Shown here piece after piece: positions 1-6,205 of a DNA stretch of 13,719 nucleotides. The stretch lies in NCBI GenBank assembly GCA_020851855.1, contig JADZBY010000775.1, forward strand, positions 1 to 13,719. The letters are read 5' to 3'. The stretch's first letter is position 1. Each line of letters starts with the position of its first letter. The translations under genes and the position numbers were made by a program. Under the pieces are notes generated by a model. The model saw only the letters and a list, made by a program, of their open reading frames with translations. It had not been told where the DNA came from and searched no databases. This DNA is from Anaerolineae bacterium (lineage in GTDB: Bacteria > Chloroflexota > Anaerolineae > Aggregatilineales > UBA2796).

Positions 1-29
1 CTCCTCCCCTGCCCCACCACGTGTCCAAT

Positions 30-209
30 TAGGGGCGGTTCGCGAACCGCCCAGAATCCCACCCGCTACGACGCAACGAGGCCACGCGCGGGACAGCCTT
101 TGTAGGGGCGGTTCGCTAACCGCCCACGATCCCACCCGCGACGGCGCAACGAGGCAACGCGCGGGACATCCGTTGTAGGGGCGGTTCGCGAACCGCCCAC
201 AATCCCACC
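30..209. repeat. 73-bp tandem repeat, about 2.5 copies, each with a 20-bp palindrome
   Basis: Three copies of a palindrome starting with TAGGGG begin at 30, 103 and 176, exactly 73 bp apart. The intervening text (ATCCCACCCGC..ACG..GCAACGAGG..ACGCGCGGGACA) is also repeated, so this is a true tandem array. The core GGGCGGTTCGCGAACCGCCC is perfectly self-complementary in copies 1 and 3; copy 2 has one change (CGCTAACC). The array lies downstream of the oligoendopeptidase gene and carries no convincing gene. It belongs to the same palindrome class as the elements at 225-248 and 9209-9374. Confidence 0.93.
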
Positions 210-224
210 GCCGCATTGGCCAGC

Positions 225-248
225 GGGCGCGTCACGACGCGCCCCTAC
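225..248 (-). repeat. Palindromic GTAGGGG element supplying the pepF stop codon
   Basis: On the minus strand this reads GTAGGGGCGCGTC-GT-GACGCGCCC: a GTAGGG lead followed by a perfect 9-bp inverted repeat around a 2-nt centre. The TAG stop of the oligoendopeptidase gene (247-245) is the TAG of the lead. The element faces the third palindrome of the 73-bp array, giving an inverted pair. It could act as a transcription-attenuating hairpin at the 3' end of pepF, but no U-tract follows. Confidence 0.8.
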
Positions 249-2047
249 CCCACCAGCGTCTCGAGACGGTCCACCAGCCCGGCCAGCACCTTGAAGGCCC
301 GCTCGACCGGCTCCGGCGTGGTCAGGTCCGCGCCGGCGCGCTTCAGCACGTCGAGCGGATAGGCCGAGCTGCCCGATTTCAGGAAGCCGAGATAATCCTC
401 TACTGCGCCCGGCTCGCCGGAGAGCACCCGGTCGGCCAGCGCATGCGCCGCCGAGATGCCCGTCGCGTACTGGAACGGGTAAAAGTGCGCGTACAGGTGC
501 GGGAACTGTGCCCAGGTGATGCCCTCGCGCTCGCGGTCCACGACAAGCTCGCCGCCGTAACCCTCGCTGAACAGATCGGCCATCAGGGCGTTCATCTCGT
601 CGGCGGTGGGCGAGTTGCCTTCCGCGACGCGGTTGTGCACCTCGAACTCGAAGCGCGCCAGCGTGGGCATGATAAAGAAATAGCGGTGGAAGTTGTCCAT
701 CGCCTCTTGAATCTGCGCGATCTGGAAGTCCGGCTCGGCCCGCGCGCCCAGCGTGTAGGCGCGCACCATCGCCTGGTTGAAGTTTGACGCCACCTCAGCC
801 ACGAACGACGAATAGTCCGCGTACACGAGCGGCTGCGTCGTGTTCGAGAAGTACGAGTGCATCGAGTGGCCAAGCTCGTGCGCCAGCGTGCTGACGCTCG
901 ACAGGTGGTCGTCGTAGTTCATCATGATGAACGGGAACGTATCGTAGCTGCCTGCCGAAAACGCGCCTTGCTGCTTGCCCCGGTTCGGGTACACGTCCAC
1001 CCAGCGATCCATCGTGCAGCCATTGCGCAGCACGTCCACATATTGCGGGCCGAGTGGGGCCATGCCCGCCGCGATGATCGCGACCGCTTCGGAGTACGGG
1101 ATGGTCGGCTGGTTCTGCGTGATGGGCGCCCAGATGTCCCAGTGGTGCAGCGTCTCGACCTTGAGCGCCCGCCGCAGCACACGCCAGTAGCGATGCCAGG
1201 TCGGCAGGTGCTTGCGGAAGGTGTCGATCAGCGTGTGGAAGACTTGCTCCGGCAGGTTGTGCGGGAAGAGCGCCATTTGCAGCGTCGAGTCGTAGCGGCG
1301 CACGCGGGCCATCGCCAGCCCTTGTTTGACGCTGGTCAGCAGCATGTTCGCCTGGGTGTTTTTGAAGGCCAGATAGCCGTCGCAGTAACTTTCCCAGGCG
1401 GCGCGGCGGACGTCGCGTTCCGGGCTGTTGAGCAGCGTGTCAATCGTGCCCTGCGCCACGGGCAGCGATTCGCCCGCCGCATTTTTCACCGGCTGAAAGG
1501 TCAGTTCGGCGTTGGTCAGGATGTCGTTCGTGGTGTCTGCCGAGGCGAACGGCTCGATCATCTGGCCGAGCACCTCTTCCACTTCGGCAGAGCGGACGTG
1601 CTCTTGCTGGCGGAACAGGTCCTCGAACAGGTGGCGGTAGGTGGCCAGCGCCGGGTTGGCGTCGATCCAGGCCATCGCCGTGTCGCGCCCGATGGCGATC
1701 ATCTCCGGCTGGGCGAAGGCAGTCGCCGCGCGGGCCTGCCCGAACAGCGCCAGCGCTTTGGCCCGCATTGCCCCGGCCTGCTGGTCGCTGGTATCGCAGG
1801 CGTAGGTCATGCTGGCGTACACATAGATGCGATACACGCGCGCGATGAGGTCCTGGTACGCGGTCAGGTACTCGGCCAGCGTCGCCGGGCTGCTGCCCAG
1901 GTGGCCTTCGTACGTCTGCTTGAACGCGGGCAGCGCCGCCGTTGTCTCGTCGAGCGCGTGCGACCACTCGTCAAGGCTGGCGAACACGCTCGGCGCGTTC
2001 CACGTGTGCTCCGGCGCGACTTCCGCACGGCTGAGCAGTTGGGGCAT
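245..2047 (-). CDS. pepF: Oligoendopeptidase F (M3 family zinc metallopeptidase)
   Basis: A 600-residue M3-family cytosolic oligopeptidase that cleaves short peptides, typical in length for the PepF/PepB group. The zinc site is visible: HELGH at residues 390-394 (H390 and H394 as ligands, E391 as general base), with the third ligand likely E418 in FVAEVASNFN. The C-terminal half also carries the YPFQYATGISAAHAL segment expected to line the substrate cleft. There is no signal peptide. The ATG at 2047 is supported by an AAGGAG ribosome-binding site 9 nt upstream. The gene follows the Nudix gene but is separated by a 150-bp repeat-filled gap, so co-transcription is possible but not shown. The stop codon lies in a palindromic repeat. 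Confidence 0.97.
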   Translation of the reverse strand: MPQLLSRAEVAPEHTWNAPSVFASLDEWSHALDETTAALPAFKQTYEGHLGSSPATLAEYLTAYQDLIARVYRIYVYASMTYACDTSDQQAGAMRAKALALFGQARAATAFAQPEMIAIGRDTAMAWIDANPALATYRHLFEDLFRQQEHVRSAEVEEVLGQMIEPFASADTTNDILTNAELTFQPVKNAAGESLPVAQGTIDTLLNSPERDVRRAAWESYCDGYLAFKNTQANMLLTSVKQGLAMARVRRYDSTLQMALFPHNLPEQVFHTLIDTFRKHLPTWHRYWRVLRRALKVETLHHWDIWAPITQNQPTIPYSEAVAIIAAGMAPLGPQYVDVLRNGCTMDRWVDVYPNRGKQQGAFSAGSYDTFPFIMMNYDDHLSSVSTLAHELGHSMHSYFSNTTQPLVYADYSSFVAEVASNFNQAMVRAYTLGARAEPDFQIAQIQEAMDNFHRYFFIMPTLARFEFEVHNRVAEGNSPTADEMNALMADLFSEGYGGELVVDREREGITWAQFPHLYAHFYPFQYATGISAAHALADRVLSGEPGAVEDYLGFLKSGSSAYPLDVLKRAGADLTTPEPVERAFKVLAGLVDRLETLVG

Positions 2048-2056
2048 GACGAAAAA

Positions 2057-2062
2057 CTCCTT
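2057..2062 (-). promoter_or_regulatory. Strong Shine-Dalgarno of pepF
   Basis: Minus-strand AAGGAG, 9 nt before the ATG at 2047. It fixes the pepF start and suggests that the gene is translated independently of the upstream operon. Confidence 0.8.
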
Positions 2063-2090
2063 ATTCGTGCTTTACGAAGGACTACCATTG

Positions 2091-2195
2091 CCCTCACTCC
2101 CCCGCCCCTCTCTCCCTCATGGAGAGAGGGAGAAAAGCACGAGCCGTCTGTATGCCCAGCCCTCGCCTTGAGGGAGAAGGGACCGGGGGTGAGGG
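2091..2195. repeat. Inverted-repeat element (CCCTCAC...GTGAGGG family), copy A
   Basis: The element begins CCCTCACTCCCCCG and ends CGGGGGTGAGGG, forming imperfect terminal inverted repeats about 105 bp apart. Inside is a hairpin, CTCTCTCC..GGAGAGAG (2108-2128). The same terminal motif recurs at 6037-6187 and 11722-11862. The element fills the Nudix-pepF gap, and the Nudix stop codon follows directly on its edge. Its size and termini resemble a small non-autonomous (MITE-like) element; no transposase is present in the window. Confidence 0.75.
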
Positions 2196-2196
2196 T

Positions 2197-2862
2197 TTAC
2201 GGCGCGGACGGCAGCCCGCTGTTCGCCAGCCGCAGCGCGACGAGCAGCCGCGCTTCCAACTCGGACAGGATCGCCGCCGTCGCGCCCCACACCTGATGCG
2301 GGCCGAGGCTGTAAAAGCCGATCTCAAGCGTCTGGCCGCCGCGCACCAGCGTGGTACGGCCCTTGATCCGGTCGTCGATGATGCTGGCCAGCGGCATCTC
2401 GATCACTTCGGCCACCTCGTGCGGATCGGGACGCCAGACGGGCCGATCCGGGACACAGCCGACGAACGGGTGTATCTCGAAGTCGCTGGGCGGCACGTAG
2501 AGCGGGTGTAACGGGCCGAGAATGCGCACCCGCTCGGACGTGATGCCGACTTCTTCCTGCGCCTCGCGCAGCGCCGTCTGCTCGAACGTCTCGCCCGGCT
2601 CGCAGCGCCCGCCCGGCAGCGCGATCTGGCCGCTGTGCACGCCGGGGTACTCGTTGCGCCGGATCAGGGGAAAGCGCAGGTCGCCATCCGGGCCGGGAAA
2701 GAGCAGCACCAGCACGCCCGCCAGCTTGGCCGCGCCGGGCAAGGCGGGCCGTGTGGTGGCGCGTGGGCGCGGGGCCATGCGCTCCTGGGCGCTTTGCGGC
2801 TCGAAATCCGGCAGACTCAGCGCGCGCTGGACCACTTCCAGGGTGAGAAACGTGTCATCCAT
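2197..2862 (-). CDS. Nudix hydrolase, CoA pyrophosphatase-like
   Basis: A 221-residue Nudix enzyme with an intact Nudix box: GGRCEPGETFEQTALREAQEEVGI fits GX5EX7REUXEEXGU, giving the Mg-binding helix. The preceding HSGQIALPGG resembles the signature of the CoA pyrophosphatase (NudL/UPF0035) branch, which splits CoA into phosphopantetheine and 3',5'-ADP; the substrate is inferred from this likeness. The start is taken at the ATG at 2862 (MDDTFLTL) because the longer frame reads through the end of the upstream gene with non-protein-like sequence. No Shine-Dalgarno is seen. Instead the ATG overlaps the TGA of the 122-aa gene (ATGGATGA), so translation probably re-initiates there. This makes the Nudix gene the likely last cistron of the E2-JAB-E1 operon. 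Confidence 0.92.
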   Translation of the reverse strand: MDDTFLTLEVVQRALSLPDFEPQSAQERMAPRPRATTRPALPGAAKLAGVLVLLFPGPDGDLRFPLIRRNEYPGVHSGQIALPGGRCEPGETFEQTALREAQEEVGITSERVRILGPLHPLYVPPSDFEIHPFVGCVPDRPVWRPDPHEVAEVIEMPLASIIDDRIKGRTTLVRGGQTLEIGFYSLGPHQVWGATAAILSELEARLLVALRLANSGLPSAP

Positions 2863-3223
2863 ACCACGCGCGGCGCTTACGCAACGATACACCCGGATCG
2901 GACTCGTCGCGGCGGCCCACGCGGATACGCCCACGTGGATCGATGTTGATCGCGCCGCCGCTGCGCTGTAACCGGGCAAATTCTTCGGGCGAAAGGTCCG
3001 GCGCGGCCTCGCCGCTCAGCCGGGTGATGCGCTCCCCGATGACTTCCTCATCGCCGGGCGGCATGGGAGACGATGCGGGCGGCGGCGCAGAAGCCTGCGG
3101 CGGTGGGGCGCTGGGCGCACCGGCATCCGGTCCGGCCATGTCGACATCCTCATCGCCGGGCGGAGTGGTCGCATTGGCGTCCGGCGGCTGGGATGCAGGC
3201 GGCAGTTTGGATTCATCGGTCAT
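2855..3223 (-). CDS. Small Pro-rich disordered protein of the E1/E2/JAB operon, C-terminal glycine
   Basis: I do not recognise this 122-residue protein. Residues 1-57 are rich in Pro, Ala, Ser and acidic residues and look disordered. PPGDEDV (21-27) and PPGDEEV (55-61) are a short internal repeat. Residues 58-122 look more ordered, with a possible helix (LSPEEFARLQ) and a strongly basic tail (VSLRKRRAWYG) ending in glycine. The ATG at 3223 overlaps the E1 stop (ATGA), with GGAGAG 8 nt upstream, so it is translationally coupled to the E1. By position it could be a substrate, an adaptor or an atypical modifier. It is too short and too basic in its ordered part to be read as a beta-grasp ubiquitin fold. 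High third-codon GC and coupling at both ends support a real gene. Confidence 0.82.
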   Translation of the reverse strand: MTDESKLPPASQPPDANATTPPGDEDVDMAGPDAGAPSAPPPQASAPPPASSPMPPGDEEVIGERITRLSGEAAPDLSPEEFARLQRSGGAINIDPRGRIRVGRRDESDPGVSLRKRRAWYG

Positions 3224-4191
3224 GATTCAGTCTCTCCGTTCGTTCGCTTTCCGCTGTCCTCATCTTCCACCTCGGTCATCAGGTCCCCGGCCAGCGTATC
3301 CAGGGACATCTCGCGGCTGGCCTCGTCGCCGCAGACCATGCACTCCGGGTCGCGCTCGACGTTGACCCACTGGGCGCTATAGGGCGGCGTCGTGATGCCT
3401 TCCAGGATTTCCATCGCCACGTTGGCCAGAATGACCGTATTGGCGGGAAGCTCCCGGTAAATGGGCTGTCCTTCCAGAAGCTCGTTGAGCGCCATATCGG
3501 CCTGCGCGCTCGCCACACGCACCACGTGCAGCCACAAGCCCGGCTCGGCGGCGATAGTGCCGTCCGGACCGATCATGCCATAGTCCAGGTCAGCTTCGCC
3601 AGGATCGGTGGTCTCTTTGGCCGATTGAGCGGCCACGTCTTCACGAAGCTGGCGCGCCCAGCAAGCATAACACGGGCCGTGATCGGGGTGGATCAGCACC
3701 ACGTCACCGCCCTCGCCCCGCTCATAGACGCCCGCATAAATAGCATGTAAGCCCTCGGCCCGGCACACCTCGTTGATGGTGTACTTGACCAGCTCACCAT
3801 CGACGCCGACGACGACGAGATCGACGCCCTTCAACTCGGCGGTGTGATCCTCGATGCGCCCGACGATGGTTTCCACCTGCGCCGATGGGTTGCGGTGTTT
3901 GATCAGGTCGGCGACGGCCTCGACCTTCGGGCGGCCCACATCGCGCAGGTCGGCCACATGCCGCACCACGTTCGTCAGCGCCACGTCGTCATCGTCGATC
4001 AGGACAAAACGGCCCACACCGCTCATCGCCAGCGACAGGGCGACGAATCCGCCGCCCGATCCCAGGCCGACGATGGCCACCGATTTCTTGGCCAGCTGCG
4101 CCAGGGCATCTTCGCCCAACAGGCGCTCGACCCGGTCCCAGGCATTCGTCGCGTCCGGCTGGCCTTCGTTCTCCACGTTCGGAACGGTCAT
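3220..4191 (-). CDS. ThiF/E1-like ubiquitin-activating-type adenylyltransferase
   Basis: A 323-residue single-domain E1-like enzyme. It has the ATP-binding glycine loop VAIVGLGSGGG (38-48), D66 at the end of the second strand, NVVRH (74-78, the usual N..R of the family), K89 and the VVVGVDG turn (126-132). Two CxxC pairs (C174/C177 and C284/C287) probably bind structural zinc as in MoeB/ThiF. The crossover segment, where family members with a catalytic cysteine carry it, reads ADLDYGMIGPDGT (200-212) and has none. A C-terminal tail with MSLDTLAGDL (295-304) precedes an acidic end. The ATG at 4191 is chosen because AAGGA lies 8 nt upstream and the JAB stop only 2 nt away; the longer frame runs into JAB. 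It would adenylate the C-terminus of a modifier for the E2 encoded two genes upstream. E1-like family: certain. True partner: unknown. Confidence 0.95.
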   Translation of the reverse strand: MTVPNVENEGQPDATNAWDRVERLLGEDALAQLAKKSVAIVGLGSGGGFVALSLAMSGVGRFVLIDDDDVALTNVVRHVADLRDVGRPKVEAVADLIKHRNPSAQVETIVGRIEDHTAELKGVDLVVVGVDGELVKYTINEVCRAEGLHAIYAGVYERGEGGDVVLIHPDHGPCYACWARQLREDVAAQSAKETTDPGEADLDYGMIGPDGTIAAEPGLWLHVVRVASAQADMALNELLEGQPIYRELPANTVILANVAMEILEGITTPPYSAQWVNVERDPECMVCGDEASREMSLDTLAGDLMTEVEDEDSGKRTNGETES

Positions 4192-4193
4192 GG

Positions 4194-5444
4194 TTACTTT
4201 CCTTCTGTTAAACGAGGCTCGATCTCGCGGGCGAGATCGATGATCTGGCGCTCCGGAGTCCAGGCCCAGGCAGGGTACAGCGACTCCGGCACAGGCTCGG
4301 ACACTCTCCACAGGCGATCCCAGAAGTGTTCGTCATCGCCCAGGTCCTTCATGGCGCTCATCGGCGCACGGCGCAGGGTGGGCCGCTGCTGTGGGTAGTC
4401 CGCCGCCGTGACGGCGATCAGGATGTAATGGCTTTCGAGGCGGGCCAGCGACAGGCAGCATTCGAGCGGCGCTTTGTGGTCGGCGTCCAGTTCTTCGAGG
4501 CTGATGGCGTAACCGGCGCGCGTCAAGGCGTCCACTTCGGCGCGCAGCCGGTCCGGCATGCGGAGATGCCAGCCCACGACGGGCAGCGCCGGCAGCTCCG
4601 AATCGGGCACGACCTGCGGCGTCAGGTGGCGAAAGCGGCGCAGGCGGCGGCTGATGTACCAGCAGTCGATGCGGATCACCGTGTGGGCATCCACCGGAAT
4701 GCGGATGGGCTGCACGTCGTCCACCGGCTCGGCGTCTTTCAAGTCGTCCATCGCCTCGGCCAGCCCGGCCACATCCGCCAGATCGTCCAATTCTGCGTCC
4801 GCCGGAGCGATGCCCTTCGGCGGCGCGCCTTCCGGAGCGTTCTCCAGCGCGGCGTCGTTACCCTGAGCAGCGGCGGTTGTTTCGGCAGGCTCGGCAGGCT
4901 CGGACTCTTCGTTGCGCAGCGCGCTGATTGCGTCCACAGCGCCGTTGTCCCACACCGTGGCCAGCATGACCAGCAGTTGCGGCGTGGCGTCGTTCGGATC
5001 GGAGATCGCCTCGCGCGCGGTGTCCAGGTCGCCCATAGACGGCTCGTAGTATGTGCCGGGGTGCTTGTGCCAGTCGCCCAGGTGTGTGAGCGGCGCGTCG
5101 TACATCGCGCCGCCGCCCAGGCCGAACAGCCCGTGTTTGCCCCTGCGGATCAATTCCCAGTTGTCGTGATACCAGTTGAAGATATCGCCCTGCAAGTCGT
5201 CGCCCTGCTCAAAATAGGCGCTCAGGCGGATGGCGGTTTCGTCGGGCGGGATCGTCTCCAGGACGTACAAATCCGGCTCGCCGCCGTTGGGCGTGGGCAC
5301 GGCCAGCCCGACGAGCGATTCGCCCGTTTCCGTCGGGTAATTGAGCGCGTTGGCGACGATCTTGTCGATGACCCGCTGGGCGATAGTCACGCGCGGGAGC
5401 TTGGAGCGCGCCCGCCCGCCGGGCCGGACAAACAGGTTACGCAT
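4194..5444 (-). CDS. JAB/MPN metalloprotease fused to an E2-like (UEV/RWD-type) domain
   Basis: A 416-residue two-domain protein. Residues 18-175 are a JAB/MPN domain with a full JAMM zinc site: E42 in TGESLVGL, H126 and H128 in DWHKHPG, and S136/D139 in EPSMGD, matching HxHx7SxxD. Such enzymes remove or process ubiquitin-like modifiers. Residues about 178-245 are a low-complexity acidic Ala/Glu/Pro linker. Residues about 250-416 resemble a UBC/RWD fold: helix RLRAEVDALTRAG, strands, then DYPQQRPTLR (349-358), like the YPxxPP turn of E2 enzymes. No cysteine follows that turn, so this half would be a non-catalytic binding domain; this is my reading, not a confirmed family match. The gene lies 23 nt after the E2 and 2 nt before the E1. 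The ATG at 5444 has AAAGGA upstream. Confidence 0.93.
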   Translation of the reverse strand: MRNLFVRPGGRARSKLPRVTIAQRVIDKIVANALNYPTETGESLVGLAVPTPNGGEPDLYVLETIPPDETAIRLSAYFEQGDDLQGDIFNWYHDNWELIRRGKHGLFGLGGGAMYDAPLTHLGDWHKHPGTYYEPSMGDLDTAREAISDPNDATPQLLVMLATVWDNGAVDAISALRNEESEPAEPAETTAAAQGNDAALENAPEGAPPKGIAPADAELDDLADVAGLAEAMDDLKDAEPVDDVQPIRIPVDAHTVIRIDCWYISRRLRRFRHLTPQVVPDSELPALPVVGWHLRMPDRLRAEVDALTRAGYAISLEELDADHKAPLECCLSLARLESHYILIAVTAADYPQQRPTLRRAPMSAMKDLGDDEHFWDRLWRVSEPVPESLYPAWAWTPERQIIDLAREIEPRLTEGK

Positions 5445-5467
5445 CCTGGTTATCCTTTCCCTTCCGC

Positions 5468-5902
5468 CTAGCGGACCCGTTCTTCAAGGCCCGGCCAATG
5501 CCCGGTGGCGCGCCACGTGTAATAGGCGTACAACCACTGGATGGCCCACGCGGCGACCGTCACCGCCGTGGAGCGCGACGGATTCCAGCCGTAGGATGTG
5601 CCGTCCTTCGGGTTGAACAGGCACAGCTGGCCGTCTTCGAACTGGTGCTTCTCGCTGTAAATCTCCGGCTTCACGAGGTAGGCTTCCGGCGGGCGGCGCG
5701 GGTAATCGCTCGGATACAGGATTTTCAGCGTGTGCTCGCGCTGCGGGATGTTTGCCAGGTTCACCTCGACGGTCCCGATCCAGTAGATGGCCGGGGCTTT
5801 GACGACCAACCGGAACGTATCTTCAAACGCCGCGCGCATGGCTTCCACTTCCAGCCGCAGCCGTTGGGAGACATTTTGCCGGCTTCCCCACCATGCAGTC
5901 AT
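5468..5902 (-). CDS. Bacterial E2-like ubiquitin-conjugating enzyme (UBC fold)
   Basis: A 144-residue stand-alone E2. It contains helix 1 (VSQRLRLEVEAMRAAF), the YPSDYPRRPP turn (63-72) typical of E2 enzymes, GQLCLF with C94 as the presumed thioester cysteine (the only cysteine), and a helical end with GWNPSRSTA and WLYAYYTWRATGHWPG. The HPN tripeptide of eukaryotic E2s is absent; H86 and the acidic E89-D90 precede the cysteine instead. Family knowledge: it would accept an activated modifier from the E1 and pass it to a substrate. It is the first gene of a tight E2-JAB-E1 operon. The ATG at 5902 is preferred over an in-frame GTG at 5911 because AGGAGAGGG gives 8-nt spacing to the ATG but overlaps the GTG. 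Confidence 0.94.
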   Translation of the reverse strand: MTAWWGSRQNVSQRLRLEVEAMRAAFEDTFRLVVKAPAIYWIGTVEVNLANIPQREHTLKILYPSDYPRRPPEAYLVKPEIYSEKHQFEDGQLCLFNPKDGTSYGWNPSRSTAVTVAAWAIQWLYAYYTWRATGHWPGLEERVR

Positions 5903-6030
5903 ACGATCCACCCTCTCCTGGGTACAGCGCCACCGGCAGGTACAGGCAGCGGGCGTTGTGGCCCACCGTCAGGCGTGTGGCGACGCCTATCCACTGTCCT
6001 AATACGTGTTCCGCGAGAAAAAGGATGCGG
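5823..6030 (-). other. Coding-like open frame upstream of and overlapping the E2 start
   Basis: A minus-strand frame runs from the repeat edge near 6030 to a TAG at 5825-5823, about 80 bp into the E2 gene in another frame. Its part before the E2 reads like protein: HVLGQWIGVATRLTVGHNAR followed by CLYLPVALYPGEGGS. Between about 5915 and 5990 most codons end in G or C, as in the genuine genes here. The other two minus frames have stops there. The GEGGS stretch is encoded by the E2 ribosome-binding site, so the glycine pair should not be over-read. It may be the tail of a gene truncated by the adjacent repeat, or a small overlapping gene. I do not recognise a family, and no good start codon is visible outside the repeat. 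Confidence 0.3.
5911..5919 (-). promoter_or_regulatory. Shine-Dalgarno deciding the E2 start
   Basis: Minus-strand AGGAGAGGG, with the last GAGGG 8 nt from the ATG at 5902. It overlaps the alternative GTG at 5911, which makes that start unlikely. Confidence 0.65.
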
Positions 6031-6036
6031 CGAGAA

Positions 6037-6187
6037 CCCTCACCCCTGGCCCCTCTCCAACGTGGAGAGTTAGGGTGTGTCTGCAAACCCTCACCCCTGG
6101 CCCCTCTCCCTCATGGAGAGGGGTGAGGAAGCCAGGGAGTTTCCCGTTTTTCACCCCCTGCGGACAGGGATTGCGGGGTGAGGGGCA
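6037..6187. repeat. Inverted-repeat elements (CCCTCACCCC family), copies B1-B3
   Basis: This fills most of the gap between the 256-aa membrane protein gene and the E2 gene. CCCTCACCCCTGGCCCCTCTCC occurs at 6037 and again at 6088; the second copy folds back on GGAGAGGGGTGAGG (6115-6128). A third hairpin, CACCCC..GGGGTG, lies at 6152-6180. No U-tract follows on the minus strand, so it is not a clear intrinsic terminator. Whether the membrane protein genes and the E2 operon share a transcript is open. Confidence 0.75.
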
Positions 6188-6205
6188 TCACACGCTTCCC
6201 GCGCG

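Noticed and set aside
1..248. CRISPR array
   Set aside because: The spacers are also repeated, there are only three units at a 73-bp period, and no cas genes are present. It is a tandem duplication of palindromic elements.
857..2296. 479-residue plus-strand open frame
   Set aside because: It lies opposite oligoendopeptidase F, whose zinc motif and ribosome-binding site are clear. The translation is His/Arg/Val-rich with no family features and reads through a repeat.
3220..4191. MoeB/ThiF cofactor biosynthesis gene
   Set aside because: The fold is shared, but there is no moaD, thiS or cofactor gene nearby, while an E2 and a JAB protease are in the same operon.
4326..5471. 381-residue plus-strand open frame
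   Set aside because: Antisense to the JAB gene. The JAMM motif on the minus strand decides which strand is coding.
3220..5902. CBASS type II, Bil/Bub or PRTRC locus
   Set aside because: There is no CD-NTase or effector and no fused E1-E2 for CBASS, no recognisable Ubl for Bil/Bub, and no ParB or PRTRC proteins. The shared E1/E2/JAB parts alone do not justify these names.
5903..5911. GTG start for the E2 at 5911
   Set aside because: The ribosome-binding site overlaps this GTG. The ATG at 5902 has proper spacing.
6152..6180. Intrinsic terminator after the membrane protein cluster
   Set aside because: The CACCCC..GGGGTG hairpin has no U-tract on the minus strand; the T-run lies on the wrong side for minus-strand transcripts.
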